A stretch of DNA of 64,000 nucleotides from VRUE01 sp963699225 (GCA_963699225.1 OY969423.1:806001-870000); one strand, 5' to 3'; counted from the stretch's first letter, positions 51,085 through 61,566 are shown. Program-made: numbers and translations. Notes: generated by a model from the sequence alone, not told the origin.

Positions 51085-52280
51085 GCGAGGACCGCCTGCG
51101 CGCCCTGCTGCGCGAGGAGCCGATCCCCGGCGCCGCGGACGCCGAGCGGCGCGGACTCGAGCTGGTCGAACAGGCCTACGCCGAGCGGCGTTCCGCCAGC
51201 CGCTCGGTCCTGCCGCGGCTGGCCGTCGCGTTTGCCGCCACCGCCCTGCTCGCGGCGCTGTTGCTCTCGCCCGCCGGAGCCGCCGTGCGCAACTGGATCG
51301 GCGATGTCTTCACCGCCGGAGTCCGCAACGCGCAGCCGGCGCTGACCGAGGTGCCCGGCGGCGGCCGTCTCCTGGTTCAGTCCCCACGCGGTCCCTGGGT
51401 CGTCCAGCCCGACGGCTCGCGGCGCCTGTTGGGTGGCTACGAGGAAGCGAGCTGGTCCCCCCACGGCCTCTTCGTCGCCGCCGCTTCCGGACGCACCCTG
51501 AGCGCGATCGAGCCCGACGGCACCCCCCACTGGTCGGTCTCGGCGACCGCACCGGTGAGCGATCCGCGCTGGTCCCCGTCGGGGTTCCGCATTGCCTACC
51601 GGGCCGGGCACTCGTTGCGCACGATCAGAGCCGACGGCACGGGGGATCGTCTGCTCGGACCGGCGGCGCCCGTGGCGCCGTCCTGGTTCCCGCTGGGCAC
51701 GCACCTGCTCGCCTACGTGGATCCAGCAAAGCGGTTGCGCATAGTCGAAGCCGACACGGCGCGAACGCTGGCAACGGCCTCGGTCTCACCGGGCGTCACC
51801 GCCCTCGGCTGGAGCGCGGATGGCCGCAACCTGCTCGAACTGTCGTCGCGGGGGGTCTGGCTGCGCTCGCTACGGATCGAGAAGCTCGCCGGCGGCATCC
51901 GGCTCGACAAGGCCCGACCCGTCCCACTGCCGGTCGATGCGGTTGTACGCACGGCGACCTTCGCGCCCCGCGGGCGCGCGATCGCGGCACTGGTCGAACG
52001 GCACGCCCAGCAGGGCACGCCGCGCAGCGAAGCGCTCCTGATCGATGCCAACGGCGGTCCCCCCCGTCGGCTCTTCGCCGTCTCCGGCCGGCTCAGCCAA
52101 CTCGCCTGGGCGCCCGACGGCAGCCGCCTTCTGCTCGCCTGGCCGGCAGCGGACCAGTGGCTCTTCATACCGACCAATGGGCACGGCCACCTGCAGGCGA
52201 TCAGCAACATCGCCTCGGTCTTCTCGCCCGACCTTCGCAGCCAGGCAACGTTTCCGCGAATAGAGGGCTGGTGCTGCTAA
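51081..52280 (+). CDS. Membrane-anchored beta-propeller protein, probable anti-sigma partner
   Basis: 399 aa from ATG 51081. Short cytoplasmic N-terminus (about 1-42; SEDRLRALLREEPIPGAADAE), one transmembrane segment (about 46-68), then an extracytoplasmic PD40/TolB-like propeller (about 85-395) with repeated SWSPHGLFVA, RWSPSGFRIAY, GWSADGRNLLEL, AWAPDGSRLLLAW blades. Coupled to the ECF sigma gene, so the cytoplasmic tail may hold the sigma factor; no classical anti-sigma zinc motif is seen. Its TAA overlaps the TAG of fetB on the other strand. Confidence 0.75.
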   Translation: MSEDRLRALLREEPIPGAADAERRGLELVEQAYAERRSASRSVLPRLAVAFAATALLAALLLSPAGAAVRNWIGDVFTAGVRNAQPALTEVPGGGRLLVQSPRGPWVVQPDGSRRLLGGYEEASWSPHGLFVAAASGRTLSAIEPDGTPHWSVSATAPVSDPRWSPSGFRIAYRAGHSLRTIRADGTGDRLLGPAAPVAPSWFPLGTHLLAYVDPAKRLRIVEADTARTLATASVSPGVTALGWSADGRNLLELSSRGVWLRSLRIEKLAGGIRLDKARPVPLPVDAVVRTATFAPRGRAIAALVERHAQQGTPRSEALLIDANGGPPRRLFAVSGRLSQLAWAPDGSRLLLAWPAADQWLFIPTNGHGHLQAISNIASVFSPDLRSQATFPRIEGWCC

Positions 52281-53044
52281 CTCTCGCGCAGCTGCTGCGC
52301 CGGGGTAAAGAAATTCCGATACGCAAGCGCGGTGGCGACCAGACCGGCGATCGCGACGCTTCCTAGCAGGGCGTAGAGCAGGATCAGCTGCAGACGGACG
52401 GCGTCGGTCGGGCTGGCGCCGGCCAGCAGCATGCCGACCATCGTGCCGGGGAAGAAGATCAGGCCGGTGGTCTTGGTCGAGTCGACCAGGGTGATCATCC
52501 CCGAGCGCAGGGCGCGGCGGACGAACGGAGCGGCGGCCTCCTGGGTGGTGGCGCCGAGTGCCAGGGTCGCCTCGATCTTGTTGCGCGAGTCGGCCATCTC
52601 GTCGCCGAGCCGGTTCAGCGCAACCGCCGAGGCGGTCATCGCGTTGCCGATCACCATGCCGCCGACCGGGACCAGGTAGCGGGCGGTCGGTTCGAAGACA
52701 CCGAGCGCGACGACGAGCCCGAGTGTGGTGCCGCCGGCCAGCGCCAGCGCGATCAGCAGCGGCCAGAAGGCACCGGGCACCTTCTTCGCCCGGCTGCGCG
52801 CGGTGAGCGCGCCGAAGACGACCATCACCGCCAGCAGGGCGAAGACGAGCCAGAGCGAGTCGGCCTCGAAGATCAGCTTGATCGCGTAGCCGATCGCGGT
52901 CAGCTGCACGAACGAGCGCACGGTGGCGATGCCGATGTCGCGCTCGAGGTCGGCTTTCTGCCAGAAGGAGATAGCGGCAGCGAGGGCGACCAGGGCAAGC
53001 GATGCCGCGACCTGGCCGGGGCTGAGATGGATCGAGGTGCTCAC
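52277..53044 (-). CDS. fetB: Iron export ABC transporter permease FetB-like
   Basis: 255 aa from GTG 53042-53044, which overlaps the fetA stop (GTGA). Multi-helix membrane protein of the FetB/YbbM family: SLALVALAAAISFWQKADLERDIGIATVRSFVQLTAIGY, VGGMVIGNAMTASAVALNRL, TTGLIFFPGTMVGMLLAGASP, and ATLALGATTQEAAAPFVRRALR. Partner ATPase is fetA. Possibly exports iron or another metal under oxidative stress. Confidence 0.88.
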   Translation of the reverse strand: MSTSIHLSPGQVAASLALVALAAAISFWQKADLERDIGIATVRSFVQLTAIGYAIKLIFEADSLWLVFALLAVMVVFGALTARSRAKKVPGAFWPLLIALALAGGTTLGLVVALGVFEPTARYLVPVGGMVIGNAMTASAVALNRLGDEMADSRNKIEATLALGATTQEAAAPFVRRALRSGMITLVDSTKTTGLIFFPGTMVGMLLAGASPTDAVRLQLILLYALLGSVAIAGLVATALAYRNFFTPAQQLRES

Positions 53045-53697
53045 GCCATTACCTCCTCGACCGGGCCGGACTCGATCGCCCGGCCCTGTTCGAGCCGCAC
53101 CACCCAGTCGCCCAGGCGCCGCGCCTGCTCGGGGTCGTGGCTGACCAGGACGATCGAGATCTCGAGCTCGCGACGAAGGTCGGCAAGCGTTGCCTCGATT
53201 GCATCCCGCGTCGGGTGGTCCAGGGCCGAAGTCGGCTCGTCGAGCAGCAAGACGACCGGCTCCTGGGACAGAGCCCGGGCCAGCATCGCCCGCTGCTGCT
53301 CGCCGACCGAGAGCTTGGCGACCTCGCGGCCGGCGAAGTCCGGGTCGAGCCCGGCCAGGCTCAGGCAGCGCTCGGCGTCCAACTCCTTGCCAGCTAGGCC
53401 CGCCGCGTAGGCGAGGTTCGACTCGACGGTTCCCTCCAACAACGCCGGCAGCTGCGGCACCAGCGAGACTTCGCGCCGCAAGGCCAGCGGTTCGTACTCG
53501 TCGAGTGGCCTGCCCCGATAGGCGATCGTGCCGGCGTCCGGGTCGGCAAGGCGGTTGAGCAGCCGCAGCAGCGTCGACTTGCCCGCACCCGATGGACCGA
53601 CGATCGCCGTCGCCCCAGCCGGAATCGTGGCGCTGAGCGAGTCGAGGACGCGGCGATCGCCGCGGGTCAGGCTGACCTCGCTCAGCTCGAACAGCAC
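53041..53697 (-). CDS. fetA: ABC transporter ATPase FetA-like
   Basis: 218 aa from GTG 53695-53697. Walker A GPSGAGKSTLLRLLNRL, Q-loop VPQLPALLEG, signature LSVGEQQRAML, Walker B VVLLLDEPTSALDHPT and H-loop VLVSHDPEQA. Short, as FetA is. An in-frame TTG at 53781 would add 28 residues of unlikely sequence. Divergent from ku (about 100 bp apart). Confidence 0.9.
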   Translation of the reverse strand: MLFELSEVSLTRGDRRVLDSLSATIPAGATAIVGPSGAGKSTLLRLLNRLADPDAGTIAYRGRPLDEYEPLALRREVSLVPQLPALLEGTVESNLAYAAGLAGKELDAERCLSLAGLDPDFAGREVAKLSVGEQQRAMLARALSQEPVVLLLDEPTSALDHPTRDAIEATLADLRRELEISIVLVSHDPEQARRLGDWVVRLEQGRAIESGPVEEVMA

Positions 53698-53799
53698 CGG
53701 CGGATGATCCCACCGCCCCGAGCGCAAGATGCCTCTCGCTGACGATTGCCGCTTTGCCGCCGGTGCAAGCGACTGGAACAATCGGGTAGGTGAACGCCG

Positions 53800-54738
53800 A
53801 TGGCTAGAGCGATCTGGAGCGGCTCAATCAGCTTCGGGCTCCTCAACGTGCCCGTCAAGCTGTACAGCGCGGTGGCCCGCCGCGGCATTGCGCTGCGCGA
53901 GATCCGCGAGTCCGACAGCGCCCGGATCAAACATCGCCGCGTCGCCGACGGAACCGACGAAGAGGTCCCCTACGACAAAATCATCAAGGCTTACGAGATC
54001 ACCAAAGACCGCTACGTGCCGCTGAGCAAGGACGAGCTCGCCTCGCTCGACCCTAAGAAGACACGCGCGATCGAGGTCCAGGACTTCGTCGAGATCGCCG
54101 AGATCGACCCGATCTACTTCGACAGCCCCTACTACCTCGGCCCCGCCGACGGCGCCGAGAAGGCCTACTCGCTCCTCGCGCAGGCACTGGAGAAGTCGGG
54201 CAAGGTGGCGATCGCCCGCTTCGTCTTCCGCAACAAGGAGCACCTGGCGGCGATCCGCCCCGGCGACGGCATCCTCACCCTGACCACGATGCGCTTCGCC
54301 GACGAGGTCGTACCGCCGGACGAGCTCGACGACGTGCTGCCTTCCGAGAAGCCGAAGATCGGCAAGCGAGAGATCGAGATGGCCGAGCAGCTGATCGAGT
54401 CGCTGACCCGTGACTTCGACCCGACGCTCTATCGCGACGAGTACCGCGAGGAGCTGCTGGCGATGATCGAACGCAAGGCGGCCGGCGAGGACGTCGTCGC
54501 GGCGCCGCAGGAGGATCGCGAGCCGACCAAGGCCCCCGACCTGATGGCGGCGCTGGAGCAGAGCATCGCCGACGTGCGCAGCAAGCGCGAGGGCGAGCCG
54601 GCGAAAAAACCGGCTGCTAAGAAACGCGCCGCGGCGAAAGCGAAAGCCAAAGCGAAAAAACCGGCGGCGAAGACCAGCTCCAAGACCAGCGCGAAAAAAA
54701 GAACCAACTCGCGCGCCAAGGCCAAGTCCACCAAGTAG
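53800..54738 (+). CDS. ku: Bacterial non-homologous end-joining protein Ku
   Basis: 312 aa. Core Ku ring domain: MARAIWSGSISFGLLNVPVKLYSAV, KHRRVADGT, VPYDKIIKAYEI, DFVEIAEIDPIYFDSPYYLGP, and REEYREELLAMIERKAAGE-type end. The last 60 residues are Lys/Ala-rich (AAAKAKAKAKKPAAK), like histone-H1-style tails of some actinobacterial Ku proteins. Two nt upstream of the LigD polymerase gene, so the two are co-expressed. Confidence 0.97.
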   Translation: MARAIWSGSISFGLLNVPVKLYSAVARRGIALREIRESDSARIKHRRVADGTDEEVPYDKIIKAYEITKDRYVPLSKDELASLDPKKTRAIEVQDFVEIAEIDPIYFDSPYYLGPADGAEKAYSLLAQALEKSGKVAIARFVFRNKEHLAAIRPGDGILTLTTMRFADEVVPPDELDDVLPSEKPKIGKREIEMAEQLIESLTRDFDPTLYRDEYREELLAMIERKAAGEDVVAAPQEDREPTKAPDLMAALEQSIADVRSKREGEPAKKPAAKKRAAAKAKAKAKKPAAKTSSKTSAKKRTNSRAKAKSTK

Positions 54739-54741
54739 CCA

Positions 54742-55671
54742 GTGGCCAGTAGCAGCCAGGTCGAGGTCGACGGGCGTGAGCTGAAGCTCACCAACCTCGA
54801 CAAGGTCCTCTATCCAAAGGCGGGCTTCAGCAAGGGTGAGGTCGTCGACTACTACGCCAAGGTGGCGCCGGCGATGGTTCCCCACCTGAGCGGGCGAGCG
54901 GTGACCTTGCGCCGCTTTCCGGAAGGAGTCGACGACACCGACGCCGCCTTCTTCGAGAAGCGCTGCCCCAAGCACCGACCCGAGTGGGTGAAGACCACAC
55001 CGGTCGGGGCGAGCACCGGCAAGATCGACTTCTGCGTCTGCGAAGACCGCGCGACGCTGGTCTGGATGGCGCAGCTGGCGGCGATCGAGCTGCACCCCTC
55101 GCTCTCGCTGGCGCCCGAGCACGACCGCCCGACGGTGCTCGCCTTCGACCTCGACCCCGGCCCGCCTGCCGAAGTCCTCTCCTGCTGCCGCGTGGCGCTG
55201 CGCCTGCGCGAGCTCTTCTCCCACTTCGGCCTCGAGTGCTTCCCCAAGACCTCGGGCTCGAAGGGCCTGCAGGTCTACGCGCCGCTCAACAACGAAGAGG
55301 TCACTTACGAGGGCGACGACAACGGCGGCGGCACCAAACCGCTGGCCCGCGCGATCGCCCAGCTGCTCGAGAAGCAGACTCCCGACCTGGTCGTCTCGAA
55401 AATGAAGAAGGTCGAACGCAAAGGCAAGGTCTTCGTCGACTGGTCGCAGAACCACCGCCGCAAGACGACGATCGCGGTCTACTCGCTGCGTGCCCGCGAA
55501 CGCCCCACCGTCTCGACCCCCGTCAGCTGGGAGGAGGTCGAACGGGCGGTCGACAAAGAGGACGCCGCCTCGCTCGTCTTCGAAGCCAGCGACGTGCTGA
55601 AGCGAATCGAGCGGAACGGCGACCTCTTCGCTCCGGTGCTCGAGCTGAGGCAGAAGCTGCCCCAGCTCTGA
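54742..55671 (+). CDS. LigD polymerase domain protein (NHEJ primase-polymerase)
   Basis: 309 aa stand-alone PolDom from GTG 54742: LTNLDKVLYPKAGFSKGEVVDYYAKVAP, catalytic FDLDPGPP, TSGSKGLQVYAPL, SWQNHRRKTTIA-like. It has no ligase or nuclease domain; those would be encoded elsewhere. In Ku-LigD end joining it fills gaps, preferring ribonucleotides. Directly follows ku (GTG 2 nt after the ku stop). Confidence 0.93.
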   Translation: MASSSQVEVDGRELKLTNLDKVLYPKAGFSKGEVVDYYAKVAPAMVPHLSGRAVTLRRFPEGVDDTDAAFFEKRCPKHRPEWVKTTPVGASTGKIDFCVCEDRATLVWMAQLAAIELHPSLSLAPEHDRPTVLAFDLDPGPPAEVLSCCRVALRLRELFSHFGLECFPKTSGSKGLQVYAPLNNEEVTYEGDDNGGGTKPLARAIAQLLEKQTPDLVVSKMKKVERKGKVFVDWSQNHRRKTTIAVYSLRARERPTVSTPVSWEEVERAVDKEDAASLVFEASDVLKRIERNGDLFAPVLELRQKLPQL

Positions 55672-55687
55672 GCACCGCGCTACCCGC

Positions 55688-56365
55688 CTAGCTGAGCAAC
55701 CAGGGGAACCCCAACAAGGGGCCCGGGGCTATGGCTTCGCTCCAACCGCCTTCTATGTAAAGCGGCCCGACCGCGGGCCCGAGGAGGAACCCACCCCCAA
55801 CCTGGTTTGCTTTCGAGAAGGTCCTGGGCTGGGAGATCCGTTCGACACCATCGATTCGCGAGGCAAAGCTGCCGTTGAATTCCCACGTAAATGGCGCTAT
55901 CGAGCATTCTGCGCCCTGGATTTCAACCTTCAGGCCTTTGCCTGCGAGAGTGCTGTACACCTCGAAGGTCGTCGGTTTCCCTTCGAATGTGACTTCGGCC
56001 ACTTTGGTGGACACAGTGGTTTCCACGACGGAATTCATGTGGCACACTTTTGGCACTTTGGTGAACGCGCATTCTTTGAACTGAATCGTCGCCTGGCTGA
56101 CGCCTCCCACTTCGGCTGTTGCCGACTCAGTCGCGCTGTTGCAGCGCCAACTGAAATTTCCTTCGGTCGCCGACCAGTTGAAGTTGATCGGTTCGCTTGA
56201 TTTTCCGGAAATCCCCATTTTCCCGCCTTGTTTGGAAAGTGGAATTCCTTTGACGGTCCATTCGTGCGCCTGCGCGGTTCCCGCTCCGAGCGCGAGCGTG
56301 GCGAGCATGGCCACAGCAAGCGCGGATAGCAGGCGAGCACGAGGCTTCCTCCGGGTCACTGGCAT
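55688..56365 (-). CDS. Secreted hypothetical protein, lower GC
   Basis: 225 aa. N-terminal signal peptide (RKPRARLLSALAVAMLATLALGAGTAQA, cleavage near residue 33 after AQA). Mature part is beta-rich with paired cysteines (WRCNSAT, KECAFTK, KVCHMNS, GAECSIA) that could form two disulfides. No known domain recognised. Base composition is visibly lower in GC than flanking genes (around 55 percent in sampled stretches) and codon use is less biased, suggesting recent arrival or a fast-evolving surface protein. Convergent with the LigD polymerase gene. Confidence 0.75.
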   Translation of the reverse strand: MPVTRRKPRARLLSALAVAMLATLALGAGTAQAHEWTVKGIPLSKQGGKMGISGKSSEPINFNWSATEGNFSWRCNSATESATAEVGGVSQATIQFKECAFTKVPKVCHMNSVVETTVSTKVAEVTFEGKPTTFEVYSTLAGKGLKVEIQGAECSIAPFTWEFNGSFASRIDGVERISQPRTFSKANQVGGGFLLGPAVGPLYIEGGWSEAIAPGPLLGFPWLLS

Positions 56366-56466
56366 CTCTTCCTCCCTCTCCCGGGTTCCCGCCCAGGATA
56401 TAAACGGACTGGTTTCTTGAACCTAACAGCCCGATTGAGAAAGGCCAGCCCTTTCGGACGATTGGC

Positions 56467-57983
56467 CTAGAGTGGCTGGCGGACTACCGGCTTGCGGGTC
56501 GCCTTGACCTCGTCGAGGCGGCGGACCGGGGTCGTGTAGGGGGCCTGCTTGGCGCGCTCGGGGTCGCCCTCGGCCTCGGCGAGGATCTGCTCGATCGCCT
56601 CGGCGAAGCCGTCGAGGCTCTCCTTGGTCTCGGTCTCGGTCGGCTCGATCATCAGCGCCTCCTCGACCAGCAGCGGGAAGTAGACGGTCGGCGGGTGGAA
56701 GCCGAAGTCGAGCAGGCGCTTGGCGAGGTCGAGCGTGGCCAGGCCGAGCTCCCGCTTCATCGGCTTGCCGGAGAGGACGAACTCGTGCATGCAGTGGCGG
56801 TCGAAGGCGATCGGAAGGCGATCGCCGGCGCGGCCCTCGGCGAGGCGTGCCTTGAGGTAGTTGGCGTTCAGCACCGCGGTCTCCGAGGCCTCGGCGAGGC
56901 CGTCGCCGCCGAGGCTGAGGATGTAGGCGTAGGAGCGGACGAAGACGCCGAAGTTGCCCTGGAAGCCGCGCAGGCGGCCAATCGACCTGGGCCGCTCGTG
57001 GTCCAGGTCGAAGCTCGGGCCACCGCCATTGTTGCTCTCGCGGCGCACCACCTGCGGCCGCGGCAAGAAGGGCTCGATTCGCTCCGAGACCGCGATCGGG
57101 CCGGCGCCAGGGCCACCGCCGCCGTGCGGCTGGCTGAAGGACTTGTGCAGGTTGACATGGACGATGTCGAAGCCCATGTCGCCTGGGCGCGAGTGGCCCA
57201 TCACCGCGTTGAGGTTGGCGCCGTCGTAGTAGAGCGTCCCCCCCGCTTTGTGAATCAGCCCGGCGATCTCGGCGATGTTCTCGTCGAAGAGCCCGAGCGT
57301 GTTGGGGTTGGTCAGCATCAGGCAGGCGACCTGGTCGGGGTCCGCGTCGATCTTCGCCCGCAGGTCATCCATCTCGACCCCGCCGCGCTCGTTGGTGGCG
57401 ACCTTGACCACCTCGTAGCCGGCCATCGTCACCGAGGCCGGGTTGGTGCCGTGCGAGGTGTCCGGCGCCAGCACCTTGGTCCGCTCTTCACCGCGGTCGG
57501 CGTGGAAGGCGCGGGTCAGCAGCAGGCCGGCGAGCTCACCGTGCGAGCCGGCGGAGGGCTGCAGGCTGACGTGGGGCAGGCCGCAGATCTCACCGAGGCT
57601 CTCCTGCAGCAGCCACATCAGCTCCAGCGCACCCTGGGCGCGCTTGGGGTCCTGCGCCGGGTGCAGGCGGGCGTGGCCGGGCAGCGCCGCGACCCGCTCG
57701 TTCAAGCGGGGGTTGTGCTTCATCGTGCAGGAGCCGAGCGGGTAGAAGCCGCTGTCGAGGTCGAAGTTGCGGCGCGAGAGCTTGTTGTAGTGGCGGACGA
57801 TCTCCGGCTCGGCGATCTCCGGCAAGCGCGGCGGCTCGGCGCGCAGGAGATCGGCCGGGATCAGCTCTGCGAGGGGCGGCTCCGGCACTTCGGCATCGGG
57901 CAGGACGGCGGCACGCCGTCCCGGCTTCGACTTCTCGTAGATCGTCCGCGCGCGTTCGCGCTGCATCGGCGTCGCGGACTCCA

Positions 57984-57984
<1 letters not shown>
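56467..57984 (-). CDS. gcvPB: Glycine dehydrogenase (decarboxylating) subunit 2
   Basis: PLP-dependent P-protein, subunit 2. 505 aa. PLP-lysine region VHVNLHKSFSQPHGGGGPGAGP, YYDGANLNAVMGHSRPGDMG, and SSMKHN-like GSCTMKHNPRLNERVA. Start ATG overlaps the gcvPA stop as TGATG. The P-protein is split into PA and PB, unlike the single-chain GcvP of many actinobacteria. Confidence 0.97.
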
Positions 57985-59393
<1,409 letters not shown>

Positions 59394-59428
59394 CCGGCTA
59401 AGGCTACGGAAGCGACTGGCGGGGCTTC

Positions 59429-59830
59429 CTAGCCCTTTTCCAGCATCTTGCGGTATTCGTCGGCGCCGAGCAGGGCGCCGCGCTCCTCCGGCTGGGTCAG
59501 CTTGACCTTGACCAGCCAGCCCTCGCCGTAGGGGTCCTCGTTGATCTTCTCCGGCGTGTCTTCGAGCGAGTCGTTGACCTCGACGATCTCGCCCGACATC
59601 GGCGCGATCACGTCGGAAACCGCCTTGACCGACTCGACCTCGGCATAGGAGGCGTCTTTGGAGATCGTCGCGCCAACCTCCGGCGCGTCGTAGAAGACGA
59701 CCTCGCCAAGGCTGTCCTGGGCGTACCAGGTGATCCCGAAGACGGCGTGCTCGTCACCGTCGAGCCGCGCCCAGTCGTGCTGGTCGTGGTAGAGCAGATC
59801 GTCTGGGTAGTGCGCGTCGGACAACGTCAC
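59429..59830 (-). CDS. gcvH: Glycine cleavage system H protein
   Basis: 133 aa lipoyl carrier from GTG 59828-59830, which overlaps the gcvT stop (GTGA). The lipoylated lysine is in ASYAEVESVKAVSDVIAP; FGITWYAQDSLGEVVFYDAPEVG and NEDPYGEGWLVKV flank it. An upstream in-frame ORF to 60145 lies within gcvT and is a shadow. Confidence 0.96.
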   Translation of the reverse strand: MTLSDAHYPDDLLYHDQHDWARLDGDEHAVFGITWYAQDSLGEVVFYDAPEVGATISKDASYAEVESVKAVSDVIAPMSGEIVEVNDSLEDTPEKINEDPYGEGWLVKVKLTQPEERGALLGADEYRKMLEKG

Positions 59831-60939
59831 TTCTCCTTGCGGTAGAGGGGCTTGGAAGCTATCCGGGCGGGACGATGCTTGCCGCGCACGTCGATCTCGA
59901 CCTCGGCGCCGGGCTCGGCGAGGTCGGTGCGCAGGTAGGCCATGCCGATGCCGAGCTCGAGCGAGGGCGAGAAGGTGCCCGAGGTGACGGTGCCGACCGG
60001 CTCGCCGGCGGCGAGCACCGGGTTGCCTTCGCGCGGGATGCCGGCGCCCTCGATCTTGAACGGCGCCAGCTTCTCGGCCGTGCCATCGCGCCGCGCGCGA
60101 GCCACCGCCTCGGCGCCGACGAACCCCGTCGCCTCGGCGCAGCACCAGCCGAGCCCGGCCTCGATCGGGTTGCGCTCGGGGGTCAGGTCGTTGCCGTGCA
60201 GGTGGAAGCAGACCTCGAGCCGCAGCGTGTCGCGGGCGCCGAGCCCACAGGGGACGACGCCGGCGTCGAGCAGCTCGGCCCAGATCGCCGGCGCGATCTC
60301 GGGATCGATCAGCAGCTCAACCCCGTCCTCGCCGGTGTAGCCGGTGCCGCAGACGAGCGCCGGCCGGTTGCCGATCCGCGCCGTGGAAACCCGCATCCTG
60401 GCTGGAAGTGCGATGCCGAGGGCGCCGGTGAGGATCGCCCGCGCGTGCGGGCCCTGCACGGCGAGCATCGCGTAGCGGTCGGCGACGTCGCGCACGGCGA
60501 CGTCGGAGGCGCGGCTCCAGCGGCCGAGCCAGGCGAGGTCGGCGTCGTGGTTGGCCGAGTTGGTGACGATCAGGTAGCGGTCGCCGCCGAGCCGGTAGGT
60601 GAAGAGGTCGTCGAGCACGCCGCCCTCTTCGTTGCAGAGGCAGGAGTACTGGGCACCGCCGATCTCGATCGTCGCCACGTCGTTGGAGAGCACCCGCTGC
60701 AGGAAGGCGAGCGCGCCGGGCCCCTCGACCTCGACCTCGCCCATGTGCGAGACGTCGAACATGCCCGCGTGCGTGCGCACCGCCGCGTGCTCCTCGCGGA
60801 TCCCCTCGTAGGTGACCGGCATCTCCCAGCCGGCAAAGGGCACGAGCTTGGCGCCGAGTTCGGCGTGGCATCCGTAGAGAGGGGTGCGCTTGAGATCAGG
60901 CTCGGCCACGCGCGGCAGCGTATTGAAGAGCTGTGCCAA
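59827..60939 (-). CDS. gcvT: Aminomethyltransferase (glycine cleavage T protein)
   Basis: Transfers the methylene group to THF. 370 aa. KRTPLYGCHAELGAKLVPFAGWEMPV, GMFDVSHMGEVEVEG, NDVATIEIGGAQYSCLCNEEGGVLDDL, TGYTGEDGVELL. The start is TTG 60937-60939 with a GGGGA site, or GTG 60907. Only about 14-44 bp separate it from the divergent GNAT gene, so there is no room for a glycine riboswitch. Confidence 0.95.
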   Translation of the reverse strand: MAQLFNTLPRVAEPDLKRTPLYGCHAELGAKLVPFAGWEMPVTYEGIREEHAAVRTHAGMFDVSHMGEVEVEGPGALAFLQRVLSNDVATIEIGGAQYSCLCNEEGGVLDDLFTYRLGGDRYLIVTNSANHDADLAWLGRWSRASDVAVRDVADRYAMLAVQGPHARAILTGALGIALPARMRVSTARIGNRPALVCGTGYTGEDGVELLIDPEIAPAIWAELLDAGVVPCGLGARDTLRLEVCFHLHGNDLTPERNPIEAGLGWCCAEATGFVGAEAVARARRDGTAEKLAPFKIEGAGIPREGNPVLAAGEPVGTVTSGTFSPSLELGIGMAYLRTDLAEPGAEVEIDVRGKHRPARIASKPLYRKEK

Positions 60940-60953
60940 GCTCGTCCCCGCAG

Positions 60954-61427
60954 ATGAGCGCCCAGCCGCACAGCGAGATCCGCCGGGCCCAGGCAGACGA
61001 CGCGGCAGCCGTGGCGCAACTCCTGCACGACTTCAACAGCGAATACGAGGACTACACCCCAGGCGTCTCAGCGCTCACCGAGCGCCTCGCCGAATTGCTC
61101 GGCGAAAACGAGATCACCGTCCTCCTGGCCGGCGACCCGCCAACGGGCTTCGCCCTCTTCCGCCTCCGCCCCTCGCTCTGGGCAAACGCCGGCGACGCCT
61201 ACCTAGAAGAGCTCTACGTAGTCCCAGCTCAAAGAAGAAAAGGCATCGGCCGAGCTCTTCTAAACGCTGCGATCGACTCTGCTCGCGAAACCGGCGCCAA
61301 CCACTTCGAGCTGACCACCGGGGAGACAGACAAGGAAGCCCGCGCCCTCTACGAGAGCCGCGGCTTCACGAACCACGAAGGCGCCCCCGACGGCCCCCGA
61401 ATGCTCTATTACGAGCTGGACCTCTGA
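60954..61427 (+). CDS. GNAT family N-acetyltransferase
   Basis: 157 aa from ATG 60954. EIRRAQADDAAAVAQLLHDF, the acetyl-CoA loop VVPAQRRKGIGRALLNAAID (motif A, R/Q-x-x-G-x-G/A), and the C-terminal ARALYESRGFTNHEG. Substrate unknown. Lone plus-strand gene divergent from gcvT and convergent with ftsZ. Confidence 0.88.
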   Translation: MSAQPHSEIRRAQADDAAAVAQLLHDFNSEYEDYTPGVSALTERLAELLGENEITVLLAGDPPTGFALFRLRPSLWANAGDAYLEELYVVPAQRRKGIGRALLNAAIDSARETGANHFELTTGETDKEARALYESRGFTNHEGAPDGPRMLYYELDL

Positions 61428-61488
61428 AGCTCAGGGCAGGGCGGACGCCAGACGCGCTTGAGCTTCAACGAATGACGGGACGTGCCGA

Positions 61489-61554
61489 GGGCCGTCGTCA
61501 GGCCCTCCCGACGAACTCCCGCGAAGCGGCGGCGGGAGGGCCTGACGACGGCCC
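61489..61554. terminator. 22-bp perfect inverted repeat between GNAT and ftsZ genes
   Basis: Arm 61489-61510 is the exact reverse complement of 61533-61554, with a 22-nt loop. A second, smaller GAAGCTCA/TGAGCTTC hairpin (61426-61433 / 61459-61466) covers the GNAT stop. In a convergent gap, so probably bidirectional transcript termination; no U-tract. Confidence 0.6.
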
Positions 61555-61566
61555 CCCACCTCCAGC

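Noticed and set aside
50646..52280. 544-aa ORF spanning the sigma factor region
   Set aside because: Its first part is an out-of-frame shadow of the sigma factor; the true gene begins at ATG 51081 with an ATGA overlap.
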